Origin: Pyrrhosoma nymphula
Lineage: Eukaryota > Arthropoda > Insecta > Odonata > Coenagrionidae
Length of the DNA stretch: 64,000 nt
Assembly (NCBI GenBank): GCA_963573305.1
Contig: OY754331.1
Coordinates: forward strand, 70,545,275-70,609,274
Reading direction: 5' to 3'
The position numbers were made by a program, and so were the translations under genes. How positions within the stretch are numbered: position 1 is the stretch's first letter; every line of letters starts with the position of its first letter. The notes under the pieces were generated by a model. The model was not told where the DNA came from. It did no database searches and saw only the letters and a list, made by a program, of their open reading frames with translations. Shown here piece after piece: positions 19,291-31,374 of the stretch.

Positions 19291-20575
19291 CTTATTAATT
19301 AACATTCTCGTTATTCGACTGCTAAATCTAATGGTTCACTATGAAAAATACGACTATTTAATGGCCAAGCTGCCTTTTCTCCGCTCACTATTTCTGTCAT
19401 TAACTTAAACGCGCATTTGAAATGCGTGACATCGTAGGTACTCAGCAAGTATACTATAAATATGAGAATACTTACTGCGAAACTTATCTCGAAATGCTAA
19501 ACCCAAGCCATGACTTCTTACCTGAAACGAAAAGAGATACATTAGGATTATTTAATTATGAATTATGGGAGGGAAAACTATATAAAAACTTATGTTTAGT
19601 CAGAGCTTATTTTTAACGGTGTTGAATATAGCTCTACAGCAACGGGAGTTGATTACGAGGATTGAACATGATACCGCACCAAATTATTCTTGAAAACACT
19701 CTTGATAATAATAAGGGATACTTTGATAATCATAGAAGAAATTTGCGCCATTGCTACAATTAATTTGAAATTCGATGTAAAATCTGGCATTACCAATAAT
19801 TTGATTATTACATTTAAAGATTAAATAAAATGATAATAAAAATAATAACACCTGCTTCATGTACCTTTTTCATGCTCTAATCATGTTACTAGAGATGAAA
19901 ACAGCCTTTTTTCGTGACCATGCATGCACAATATATTTATTAAATCAATACATATACATTTCTTACCACAATTTGTAAGTGAAAAAATAAGATCAATAAG
20001 AGAGCTGGTTTAAATCAAAGCGGGCAGCTATTTGCATAGAAAAAGGATAAAAACCTATGCAAAAGCCTAGGTGAAAGAAAAAGGTCAATATGAAATTTCA
20101 ACCCATCACAATGTGACCTCCTGCTACACTCGTATATCTTTCCGAGCCTATATTTTAACCTCCACCATGAATTAAATATGGAAATTGAATTATTTTGGAC
20201 ATAAGATATTGATATTAACAGCATACCATTAGGGCTCTTAGCTCACGTAACTGCTTTTGGCCCGAGTGCGAGATTACAGTTGAACTGGCTTCCTGAAAGT
20301 GTTTAAAAGGTTTTCTTCAGTGTTCGGCAACGTGTTGAGTTCCTCTGGGCCGCGAAGAGATGAAGATTCCAAAACATTATTTAAATGCCTGAAAATCTGC
20401 GGCAGTGATGTAACGTCAAATCCCGGAGGTGAACAGCAGGTTGTTTATTTGGGGAGGCAACAGATAACTAAGGTATTTTACGCAATTTAGGACCAGTGGG
20501 TAAGCGAAGGATTATATGGGGAATGAATGAAGCATGGAGAAAAACCTAGCGTCGGAAATAGCAAACTCTAAACGT
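19291..20575. other. Intergenic DNA, nothing recognised
   Basis: No gene or repeat was identified in this interval. Confidence 0.5.
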
Positions 20576-20752
20576 AAGGCACCAAAGGTACTACAGCTTA
20601 ACGTCCCATCTTACGATCGGAGAGGAGCACTTAAGTATTGTCCATGTGGCACTCAGAAAGGGATCGGATTTCCACTGTAAAATTCTCCAATATTACCGGC
20701 ATCCAAACCCTAGACCTCGGGATGGGAAGCCAGTACTGAAGCCCCGACACAA
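20576..20752 (-). mobile_element. tRNA-derived SINE, family A, best copy
   Basis: On the minus strand there is a tRNA-like head (TTCCCATCCCGAGGTC, then B-box-like GGGTTTGGATGCC), a middle with GTGGAAATCCGATCC, and a 3' part reading GATGGGACGTTAAGCTGTAG then TACCTTTGGTGCC. SINEs of this form use a tRNA-type pol III promoter and borrow LINE enzymes to move. Other copies are at 8712, 26155 and 62972. Confidence 0.65.
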
Positions 20753-22516
20753 ACACGATCCCCTGCACAATTCATCTCAGAAATTCATTTCCGGTATAAA
20801 GGGTTTAAAAAATGTTCAATCATAAAAAGTTACTCATGTATCATAATAATAATATAGTTAAAAACATAACTGTTATGGATTTATCTTCATGACTATAAAA
20901 ATTATGGCTAGACCGAAAGAAAACATGAAATAAAATCTGATGCACAAAACATGCGATGGATTGTGGACTAGTTGTACGGATTTATTGCTGTTCTGACGAG
21001 TGGTACTAGGAATGCATTCAGTTATTAAAATTTTATTTCTACTTTTTTCACAGGTTTATAAGAATTGAATCACTTGTCTACTGCTGCAGTCACAATTATC
21101 TTCAACTTTAAATGCAGTAGGAATAGGTATAATACTGATTCATTACTCCAGCATAACAATTTCATTTTTAAATACATTTAATTATACATACACATAAAGG
21201 GTTCTGGAAGATTTAATGCTCCTCCTTTTTCCCTAGATTATTGATAAAACTGGTTTTAAAATACATTTCACCCCAGGTCTTCTGAGGTTAAATCGTCAAT
21301 TATTCCTTTTTATCCGAATGCAATGAAAATGAAAAGTAACTGAAGTCGAGATTATTAATACTCCCTGAGAGAAAGAAAGAGAGAGAATGACTGATCCTTC
21401 TTGGGATTGAGTTGCCATGCTTTGTAAGAAACTCACAGTTTCCTGTTGACATCATAGACTAACTCAAATTTAATGAAATAAATTGTAGGTATCTACCTAG
21501 CGAAGTAGATGGTTTCGTAATTTCTGACATGGAAAAAATGTGTGAATGCTTCCAAATAAATAGTTCATCTAAATTAACGGCAATGTACACCTCATAACTT
21601 CAAAAAGTGAAATGATGAGTTGTGAAAATATAAGTTTCACGTCAATGGAAAAATATGCATGACATTTAGGACAAATATTTACAGGAAAATGCCCTCATAC
21701 ATTGTGGGTACCATTTGCTAGAGTTTATGCATGCTGATATATAAAAAACTACTTACAAATTAGACGCATAAAACATGAAATTAATTACACACAGGAATTG
21801 AAGAATGAAAATTAATAAATACATATATATTGATGGTACAGAAAGTATGAAGCCACCACAATGCAAGTACAGTCAAAGTAAGTATACAAGCACGTATAAG
21901 GCATAATACTTCACGGAAGTAAATTTATCAACCTCATTCGTAGAACTTTAATTTCCGGAAGATTCTAAATCAATTCCTCCATACCCCCTACAGGACATTT
22001 CGCTTCCGCACCGGAACACGGGTGAACGCATTAATCCTCCCTTTGGAAAAAAAAAGATACATGCTTGGTGTGCAAAACGAAATGAACACACCGATCCATC
22101 TTCAGTGCCCTCGTTGCCAAAAATAAGAAAAGAAAAAAAGAGCGGCGCATGGCGACAAGCTGACGCCGTTCGGGAAAGATGGAACCTTCTCCATCACCCA
22201 ACAATGGCTGAAGCATCACCACCGCCGCTGCCATTGGCTCCTCCGGGCGAGCCATCCTTGAAACTCGATATTTCAGACGGGAATCATATAATGCGGGAGC
22301 CCGGAGACTTAGACGAAGCCGGAAAAAAGAGAGAGGGAGAAACAATTGACGCACAAATATCTGGCGGCGCACCCGTGAGACGTTTAAAATTACCTCTTCG
22401 ATCACGTCAATCCTTTAGATATCTTTTATGACGTGCGGAATGGTCCCGCATGGCAGGTTAATATTGGTTGGTACCCCATTCACCCCCCAAATACACTTAG
22501 GATGTTCACCAACATC
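20753..22516. other. Intergenic DNA with a GC-richer patch
   Basis: Mostly AT-rich with no gene recognised. About 21980-22440 is richer in G+C and carries overlapping open frames on both strands (plus 22105-22431, minus 22031-22405) with no recognisable domain. Overlap on both strands suggests composition rather than coding. Confidence 0.4.
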
Positions 22517-22660
22517 TGGTGCGACCTTCGACTCTCCGTTTAAAAGTCAGTTTGATAAAATTGTGTGCGGTAAATTCCCGACATGGAGCAAACCGAAAAC
22601 TTAAGTATCATAAAAAAGATAACAGAGGAGGAGTTTGGCTATTTGTTAGGGGAAGATAGT
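22517..22660 (+). repeat. Dispersed repeat, copy 1
   Basis: Landmarks TGGTGCGACC, GTTTAAAAGTCAGT, GCGGTAAATTCCCGA and AACNGAGGAG occur in the same order and spacing as at 23273-23400. Family unknown; about 140 bp, non-coding. Confidence 0.65.
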
Positions 22661-23272
22661 ATCTAAGTATTTAAGTAAATGAACTTTAATGTGTAAACTG
22701 ATGTAATTGAAAAGTCATCAATACTATTACTACCGTAAGTTTTGGAACAGTCGAAAACTTCACTAAAACAGGTAGTCATTGAATTTATTTGCATATTCGG
22801 AGCTGTTAAAAATTATTATTCCGTCTTCTTTTAAATATATTTTTTGGACCATTACTTATTTTACCAGTTATCACTTTGAAAAATTTCCATTCTTCTTTTA
22901 AGTGAACCGTGAGTTTTTAAAAAAGTTTTTCATTATATGATTTTCACTATGATTATTGTAGACAGTCTTAAGTTCACATTAAAATAAATTTCTGCTCTTA
23001 AGAAATTCATTTACAAGCCCCTCATTATATGGCATACGCCTATGCATCTTAATCCAATAGTTATCTATCGTAATTAGTCGGAGTAATGTATATGTCCTCC
23101 AGTGTCAATATCTTGAATGTTTCAATATTGTGGGATATAACAATTTTAGTCAACCACGCAAGAGACAAAACGCCTTACAAGCATTTTTCACTCAAAGCAG
23201 CCAACTTCTCTGTCTACTTTAACTCCAATGTACTTAAAAAACTGAATTTTGAACATTATCATAATTGATTAA
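22661..23272. other. AT-rich spacer between repeat copies
   Basis: No gene was recognised. Confidence 0.5.
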
Positions 23273-23400
23273 TGGTGCGACCCTAGTCTCTCGGTTTAAA
23301 AGTCAGTAAGATAAAGTGGCATGCGGTAAATTCCCGAAAAAAACAGCAAAACGAAAAATTAAATATCATGAGAACTATAACGGAGAGGGAATCATATGAG
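23273..23400 (+). repeat. Dispersed repeat, copy 2
   Basis: This is the partner of 22517-22660 in the same orientation, with TGGTGCGACC, GTTTAAAAGTCAGT and GCGGTAAATTCCCGA conserved. The 756-bp offset could reflect an ancestral element with direct terminal repeats or two separate insertions. Confidence 0.65.
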
Positions 23401-25631
23401 GTTCCAAAGCGTTAAATTGAAAATAAAATCATCACATTCCTCTGAAGTACCAGGGCTACGACGTCATGAAAACTCTTCCCCGCCACCCGCTGGAGCTAAA
23501 GATGTTTGCTGAAAATAATCGGTATTCATATCGTTTACAGGTTGTTTCTGGTCTACAATTCAGTAGGTATATAATAATATGTATAATGAAATAAGAAGAA
23601 TATTTTTACTGAATAAATACTTTTTATTTGCACAATTTTTAATCAGGTACATTAACGAAAAAACTTTTTATTATCTCAACTCTTAAAAACTTATGAGTTG
23701 CTACAGACATTTACATCACGTAATCCTGGATTGGCTAATCCGAGTTTTATTTCATCCCTATGCAATGTTTTGCACTTTTTTTAAATAAATTTATTTGCAA
23801 CCACTCTTTTTCAATGCTATTTAAATGCTTAATAATAATGGTAATGCATACTAGTTTGCAAATTACAAAATATTTATGCATTTAATTAAAATTAATCATC
23901 CGTCAAGTGATTAAGTAACTAGAAGTAGTGTATTCAAGCGTGGAATGGAGAGATGCTGACATCTTTGAACCATACCGTAAGATGCAGATGATGTAGTATA
24001 AAAATGCAAATAAAATTATTGATTCAAATTCTTTTCCATTGTGACGTCAATGATGGTAAGCTAATTTTATTACACCATCCATAAGCTGATAAATCACTCA
24101 AATACATGTGTAGTTTTTCGGAAGTATTTAATATTGGCAAGCAAAGCATTTCCTGAACAGGTACGCCTTTATTCTGAATTATTTTCTGCATGACTACATG
24201 AGCATTGAAAAGGCATTGATTATCGATTGGATTTCACTTCTTTTTGTTTTTTTACACACATTCATTCGAATACACCTCAAATTCGAACTCCACCATTAAT
24301 GTACTTTGCGTCACAACGCTCCAAATTCATTTCAGAGACCGGCCTATTTAGAACAACGGAAGGAATATATATAAATTCCCCTAACCCAAAATTCACCGCT
24401 CAAATCCGGCAGCATTTCAGGTTAAAAACCCAGTCCTTGCAGCTCGAAGTCCTATCGGTTCGACAATTTTCTCAGTCATGGAGTACATGTGAGGTGATTT
24501 GAAGAGGGATGGCCAACTGATATTTTGCGTGAAAATGAAAAATTAAAAACAAGAAAGTCAAGCCAACGCTCACGAAGGCAGAAAAATATCGATGGAAAAA
24601 TTCCAGGTTTTGAGGGTTCAGGGGACTCCTGCGGCTTTGATCGCTTTAATAACAACGTTCAAAATTTAGCATCGTAAAGCCTTTAATCCGTTTTTTTTCG
24701 GGAAACAAAACCGTTCTTTCATTCCGAGCCTCCGCTTCAGAGAAAAAAAAACAATTCTTCCTCGCCATCAAATTTTAAAGTACTCACCCGATCGCAATAC
24801 CCGCGACTTTAGCTAAAGGGCGCCAGAGCGTTCTTTCGGTCGGATATTTGGCACAGCAGTATCCATTTTTAGCAATTCTTTTTTTATTATAGGTCGCTTC
24901 TATCGCAAAAGACTCTAAAGACGATGATAATGGACGGAAAGACAATATGACTAAGCTAAACGCAGTACGACATATAACTGCATCTTGGCTCTGATAAGTT
25001 TCCATGAAGTACAATCCCCTCATCAAACATTGCAGCAATTCAGGCATCAGATGCCACTATTATGGACTTTGTTAGTCAAAACAAATACTACAATCCATCT
25101 TTTCGTTTATTGTATAAAAAACACCGATTTCCCTGATGAAATTCCTTAGCAATTGCAAAGCAAAATTAAGATACAGAATATGCAGATTATTTGACGAATA
25201 ATGAAAACTATTTCTATTCATTGGAGCAGTCTTTAGGGCCATTCATATTCAAATAACTTGAAGTCCTAACTTACTCTCTAATAACTTCAAGAATAAGCTG
25301 AATTAGTGCCTTAATTTTATCGCTTATTAATTCCATAGGAGAATTTGCATATTTTATACACAGTTATCCATGAAAATGGCATTTGTACTAAATAGAAAAT
25401 ATACGACATCCGCGCAATACTTTAAACATTTTTAATTTTAGCACCTTGTAATTTCAAGTTTAGTTTGCGAAAAAAAGCCGTGGAGCGGTAGTATTTTGTT
25501 ATGCTAATTACAGAGGGCATGTTTTTATATAGGTGGCCAGAAATGATTGAAATGACACGTAAGTCATTTTCAAATGTAAGAAAACAAAAACTTGCCAAAC
25601 ATTAGTCGAGGAATCAATTAGGCTACTTTTT
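23401..25631. other. Long intergenic stretch, nothing recognised
   Basis: No gene or repeat boundary was identified in about 2.2 kb; the short frames (for example 24227-24502 and 24784-25047) show no domains. Confidence 0.45.
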
Positions 25632-25698
25632 GGGATTTCATTCAAGTATTCTACCAGCTGATTGGTAGGTTCTTGGACAGTCCCCATTTTGTATCATG
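25632..25698 (-). mobile_element. Solo 3' end of the RTE LINE family
   Basis: The stretch ATTTCATTCAAGTATTCTAC followed by CAGCTGATTGGTAGGTTC and TTGGACAGTCCCCATT is the same as the 3' end of the full LINE at 9160-9222, with divergence starting after CCCCATT. This is a strongly 5'-truncated insertion of the same family in the same orientation, as expected from incomplete reverse transcription. Confidence 0.85.
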
Positions 25699-26154
25699 GC
25701 ATTAAAAAAAACATGCCTACATTGGTGTCATTATTTATTTCCAGATAGTCGGGATGAAGAGAGAAATGAAGGCACTTATTACGTCGTATAAAATGGAGAG
25801 TGATTTCATAAAATACATAATGGCTAAATCTCTGGCTACTCCAACACTAATGAAAGGCAGTTTTCCGTAATCCATGGTGTAACACGGTCCTCGACGGAGT
25901 CGTAATGTCTGTCTATTGAATCACACATTTTAGTGATATTCCACGCACCCGTACGACGTCAAATAACGACAAAAGTCTGCGTGCAATCTAAAGGTTTGTA
26001 TAAAACATTTCTCGATCAAACATTTTCCGAGCTAATAGCACCTTGTGAGCCTTTAAGGTTTGTAGAACGGTAAGAGAAGGCAAATGTATAGTACCCCGTC
26101 CATATAATGTACATTAACGGCGCATATGAGTCCATATTTTACGACTCATCTATA
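25699..26154. other. Intergenic DNA, nothing recognised
   Basis: No feature was identified. Confidence 0.5.
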
Positions 26155-26275
26155 GACTGAGTACTGTACTAGAAGTCATACCATGCAAAGCATTCAAGTA
26201 GTGATCGGGATTCCACTTTAAAATCTCTGCAACTACCGGGATTGGAACTAGAGACCAGTCAAATTAAAGCATATT
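26155..26275 (-). mobile_element. tRNA-derived SINE fragment, family A
   Basis: On the minus strand AGTTCCAATCCC (B-box-like) is followed by GGTAGTTGCAGAGATTTT and GTGGAATCCCGATCAC, matching the copies at 20576-20752 and 8712-8815. The 3' part is poorly conserved. Confidence 0.55.
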
Positions 26276-27110
26276 AAAGCGAAAGTGCAGGACACCTCAG
26301 CATAAAATGATGGTAAAGATTAATTTTTCCCATACAAATTCGGCGTGAAAGGTAAGGATTTGCATTCCCTCAACCCCCTCATTCATTTCTCAAGTAAATA
26401 TACGTTCGCGTAGCGATTCAAAAAGGTGATCGTGGACATGAAAAATATAAAAGAGTAGATTGAAATAAGAAAAAAAAATAACACGGTAACCCCTTCGGAT
26501 GAGAGCACACCTCCCCTTGGTTAATAATTTCCTCAACCGCGACTTACGCCCTGTCCAAAAAAATAACTCTTCGCGCATCATGACCAGCAGCCCTGAAAAT
26601 TTAACAGAAGTTAGGGAACGCAACGAAGCAAAGGTTGAAATATTCCACAGACATTTTTCCACCACCATCCCACTTTTTTTTAAACTCCCGACTCCTCTCT
26701 GCCAGTCAATTTCTCTGAACTCTTTTCGTGCAAAAAAAAACTTCTTGCTCACACTCTGTCGCTGTCGCGTCCGGGCAGTTTAAAACCCCTTCACTACGTC
26801 CTCATACCACCCTCTCAGCATCTCAATGGCTTCCGTCGCGAAGTCTTCCCATCGAGTAGGGCACGACGCCCTCGCACGTGCGTACTTGTGGACTTCAATT
26901 ACCACCCTACTTACCTTACTCGCGTCGTCCAAAACCCACTCCCTTACCGGATGCCACCTTGCCCGGAAAAAAAGAAAGTGCGAAAATCGAAGGGAGGGTG
27001 AGAGAGCAATTGAGGAACATGTACTAGTACTGCCTCGTGAGCGTTGCCTCGGTGTGAGGCAGGGGAATGTTAGAAAACCAGCCAAAAAAGGAAAAGGGAG
27101 ATAAATGGAA
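26276..27110. other. Intergenic DNA with CpG-rich patch at 26780-27060
   Basis: The patch is unusually rich in CpG compared with its AT-rich surroundings and is open on both strands (minus 26780-27085, plus 26826-27104). The minus frame ends WEDFATEAIEMLRGWYEDVV and looks protein-like in composition, and splice-site-like words occur on that strand (a GTAAGT near 26907-26912). I could not match it to any family, so it is left unassigned; it could be a host exon or a conserved regulatory island. Confidence 0.3.
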
Positions 27111-28379
27111 ATAGCAACTCCTGATAAGTTGATTCATGGAGAATTCTGCTCCCAAGTTTAGAATTTCTTGGAGATTCCAGGGTAACAAGTGAATATCGTC
27201 ATAATTAATACAATTGAATATTTATTTTCAGTAAACGAACGGCAGATAATAAAGATTTTATTCAAATTTTAACGACCTCATCGCAATTCTAATAATGTTT
27301 TGACCAAATTGTTATATTTATTATCATGCAATAATAATTTATACCACGAAATATTGAAACGCATTTACATAGGTTTGTGATATTAGAGGCAATAAACATG
27401 GGAAAGAATAAAAAATTGCGACACAGTATAATGGGAAAGATATTTAACATTGGGAGTCTCCATGAGCATCCGTGATACTTGGTGACCCTAGTAATACCCC
27501 CGTAGAATAGCAGAATAAAAAGAAGCACTCGAAGGAGTACACGAAATGAAGGAGATCCAGGTGGGTCGGACACACCTAGCGGCATAAAGGATATGATAGG
27601 AATAGAATTGAAAGGAGAAAGAAGAATGAGGATAACCCAGAATATGACTTAAGGTAAGGTATTTGCGCTAAATAAAGAGGAAATTATATAGATTATAAAC
27701 TTAGATTAGAGTAGGATTAGTGGATTAGAGTAGGAAAGATTAATTACAAGGGTGTTAATAACTAAAGTCACCTCTTATTTTTTTGTAACGGATTTTAGAT
27801 TATTATAAGTATTAGTTACAATTAATTACAACTACTATTTTAATATTCACTAATGATAACGAAGCTTAGCTATTTGTTTATATTCTAGAAAGTTCTCGAC
27901 ACGGAATCCAATTTTCCAACAAGAATCAATCTATGGAAAGTTCAAAGCTTTTCGGTTGACGTGTAGAAAGAATTTCCATTGGATATGATATGATATGGTG
28001 AGTTCCAAAAGCTTAGAGGATGATATATACGAGCGATCAGCAAGACAAAAAGAGCCAGTTGTTAAATTCAATGGTGAAGGCTATTTTAAATTTTTAAATA
28101 TTAATACTTTGATTTTTTGCCGAAAAATAAACAAGCGTTGCCAGTGATAGTTTCTGATAAAATCCTCATCGCTGGACGACGTTACCACCCCAGTCCTAAT
28201 CTCTGCACTGGAGAAATACACCAGTGAGGCCATTTCGTAATAAATATAGAAGATTGCTGAATATAAAAAGCTAAACAAACCCATCGCACTTCATACTAGC
28301 TCTTTCCTAGCTCTCCTTTCTCACAAGTTGACGTACGGCTAAGACCCTCTCCCCATCTAAGTCACCGAAATTAGCATCA
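27111..28379. other. AT-rich intergenic DNA
   Basis: No gene was recognised. Small low-complexity tracts occur at about 27697-27745 (TTAGAGTAGGA repeated) and 27980-28000 (GATAT repeated). Confidence 0.45.
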
Positions 28380-29080
28380 GCGCCAAAACTACGCAGTGCA
28401 GGGTGAAGCCAACACCCTATCGCTAGAGCTGCTTCCTTATCACCCCAGTACTAACCCACCACCGACGATCTCGGCTGAAAGGGGTAAGTGCACTCTCTTG
28501 GGAGGCGAAAAAAATCGGGAAGATGGCCATCTCCTCTTTTAGTCTCATTCATTTTTTTTAAATCTGCCCTCGCCTCACATTTTTAAATATATTTTTTTTC
28601 AATGGCAGATGCACTCGTGAAACTCGACAGTGCTTCATCGAGATGGGGGCATCGTGACTAAGCGTGTGACGCCGAACAATGATCGGGCCTCCTCCTCACC
28701 CACTGCTTCTTCCGGTTAACCACCCGAACTCATAACGAGATGGAGGTAGTGTCGAGGGAGGAGGAAGGCGTGTGGAGAAGGGGACAAAGACCTTCGTGGT
28801 TGCATATGAGGGGGTGGGGGGAAGACCCATTCTGTCGCTCGGGCGATGGATAATTTTTCTCCTCCTGGATGAGGCGGCCGCACCGGTTTATCTCGCGGAT
28901 GTGAATATTATGTTTCCGAGCAACCCCTCTCTCTCTCGAGTACTTCCGTTCCGTCGTCGCTTAAAGCGTTAGCCAGCGTCGGCCGATTGGGCACTTGAGA
29001 ACGCAGACGACGCGTCGCGCGATAAGCCTCTATCTTCTCCCCTTGATCGAGCACATCGACCGAAAGGCAGAAAAAAATCT
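28380..29080. other. CpG-rich patch, no gene assigned
   Basis: Between about 28590 and 29060 the sequence is much richer in G+C and CpG than both sides (for example GACGACGCGTCGCGCGAT near 29006). It holds only short frames such as 28772-28972, with no domain. It could be a regulatory region or an undetected exon. No TATA or splice pattern convinced me. Confidence 0.3.
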
Positions 29081-29689
29081 TGTGTACGAGAAGAGATTTC
29101 CATAAGAAAAAAAACTTGAATCATACTGTTATCAGGTGGGCCGTAAAAAAAAGTTAAGGGTGAAGTAAAAATTAAGCGTTAAGAGCCACGAGCAAATTTT
29201 AAATGAGCCAAACTTTTTATTTTGAGCACACAGTACCATTTCGTGTAGAAAAATTACCGCTAAGGGATTTAATTTTGGGAATATCTTAGGGAAAAAAGTT
29301 TTGGCACTGAAAGGCTTACCTAAAATCTTGAACCCCATAAGCAGGTTTTTAGACATCTTTCAGGTATTTTCAACATCATTGGTAGAACTGGTTTTAAGAC
29401 AGTTTTTTTTTTCACGACGCGCTTTAATTCAGAGTCAGATGTGTAGTTAAAATTTCGTCGTGTAAAGCGGAGACTTGCTTGACTAGCTGCGCAAATGCAT
29501 GAAAAAATATAGGAAAATAGTTCCTTCTCATATTCCGTGCCGCGTTCGCACAATTTCAGTGCATCAAAATGCGCAATTACGTGCCTCGTTTTAAACGGCC
29601 TTCAAACTGAGACCCAAGTTAGTTCCGAAAACGAGAATTTCTGAGAGCGAAAAATAATGGTTGACTTTAGTTTTAGGTGCTCCAATTGT
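29081..29689. other. Intergenic DNA, nothing recognised
   Basis: No feature was identified. Confidence 0.5.
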
Positions 29690-29830
29690 TGAGAATATAT
29701 TACTCCTTACCCTTATTATCCTTATCAAAATCCTATAACCACCTCGCACATTCATATCCAGGACGGGTCTTGAACCCGCGAACATTAGATTTTAAGACCC
29801 TCACGATACGACCCGGATTACCTTAGCCGT
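29690..29830 (-). mobile_element. tRNA-Leu-like SINE or tRNA pseudogene
   Basis: On the minus strand GAGGGTCTTAAAATCTAATG resembles the anticodon arm of tRNA-Leu(UAA), and CGCGGGTTCAAGACCCG forms a B box and T arm, followed by TCCTGG. The D arm is degenerate and a non-tRNA tail follows, so this is a SINE head or retro-pseudogene rather than a functional tRNA. Confidence 0.5.
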
Positions 29831-31128
29831 ATAAAATCCGATAAATATCTCAAGTTAAATTTCGAAATAGTCTTGTTCACCTAACTTGCCCGGGACACGA
29901 TTGCTAGACATTCCCCATAATGTTTTAATAGAGTTTCCTATTCCCAGAGATAAGCTGCTATTCAGGCTAAATAATGAAAGATTTGCCTCCCGTGAGTATT
30001 AAAATAACTTGCAATAAAAGGAGGATTATAAATGGATGCTCTCCTGGTAAGCTCCAAAGAAATCAAATCCTCGTTTCTAAATTCTTCCGATTTGCTAGTT
30101 CCACGAATTTTCATTTTAGAACAAGGTTAAAAATACAGCACGAACGGCTAAATTTGTCGTAGCTTGGGGCATGAATTCGTTCATTCCACTAGTTTTCCTA
30201 CTTTTATAACACCGTTCATTAGCTATGAATTTTTGCCTTAAATAGGCCCTTAGCATTGTACTACAAGAGCACCACTACACTGCTACTCCACAATATTCCA
30301 TTGCTGCAAGTATGAGCTTCCTCTACTTGTCTTCAAAAGAGCGTTATACAAATTAATATTTTGATATCCCATGTTTACAGTTTAAAAAATACGGGTTGCA
30401 ACATATTCGGTCATCTTCATGAGGTACAATGTTGGAGGAAGAGTAATGAGTAGGTACTCCAATAACACCAACCCTGAGTCCATTTTTATCGAGGCTCTTC
30501 ATATTGACAGGTTTGGTAGGTACCGCTTGAAGTTATTAATTTTACGTGCGAAATATTACAACATATTTTTATTGTATATTATCCAAACAACACAAATTCA
30601 TTGCACCAACTATTAAATTTACCATTATTAACGAACCATATTTCACATTTATTTGCATTATCTTCTTTTATATTTTTGAGGCATAAAAGTAACAGCTGAA
30701 GTCTCAGCTGATAAATTATCAAAGCACACTCTTCACCGGAAAATGCAGCGATTCAAGGAGTTTAAGCAAGGTGTAAAAACAAAAACAAGATATCCTTATT
30801 CTCCAAGAAATGTAAAGCTTAAAATATAACTTACATTGAAAGCAGCGTATAACCTGCATTCTTGCTCATAAACGTGTAACCCACTTATCTCTTTTTTCAG
30901 CGGTAGGTGAAGTCCCATGTAACTATGCATAACATCCTTCATCTTAAGTGAGGTAAAGCTACGGCATATGATTCGAACATTTGCTAAAACACGGCATCAT
31001 CACACACTAGTCACAGCACTTCATCGTTTATCTACTGACTATAAGATGAAACGATGTAAAATGTATGCATTAAGTACACCATTGGAAAGCTACATCCATG
31101 ACTTACATCGTTTTATATCATCCAACAT
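29831..31128. other. Intergenic DNA, nothing recognised
   Basis: No gene or repeat was identified. Confidence 0.5.
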
Positions 31129-31132
31129 TTAA
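31129..31132. repeat. piggyBac TTAA target duplication, left
   Basis: TTAA directly before the CCC terminus of the element, repeated at 31371-31374. Confidence 0.7.
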
Positions 31133-31370
31133 CCCTTTAACTGCTCCCATCGTCTATTGGCGATTTGAAGTATGGTTTATGGTGTTAGTAAAAAAAAGTT
31201 CAATAATTCGTATTCAACAGTAAAATCACACGATAATAACTCATTGTAAATTTTAAAACTAATTTTCCTTTAAATAAAAAGTGACAAATTTTAAAAATAC
31301 GCAATAATTTAGAAAAAAAAGTTTGCGTTTGGGGAGAGCTATATTTCAGATTATTCGCGCAGTTAAAGGG
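31133..31370 (+). mobile_element. piggyBac-type MITE, 238 bp
   Basis: The ends are a perfect 12-bp inverted repeat, CCCTTTAACTGC and GCAGTTAAAGGG, flanked on both sides by TTAA. A CCC start with TTAA duplication is the signature of the piggyBac superfamily. The interior is AT-rich and encodes no transposase, so it is non-autonomous. Confidence 0.8.
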
Positions 31371-31374
31371 TTAA
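31371..31374. repeat. piggyBac TTAA target duplication, right
   Basis: TTAA directly after the GGG terminus. Confidence 0.7.

Noticed and set aside
22105..22431. 108-codon plus frame in a GC-richer patch
   Set aside because: An equally long minus frame overlaps it and neither has a recognisable domain or splice context.
29757..29830. Candidate tRNA-Leu gene on the minus strand
   Set aside because: Anticodon and T arms are recognisable, but the D arm is degenerate and the acceptor stem is not complementary.
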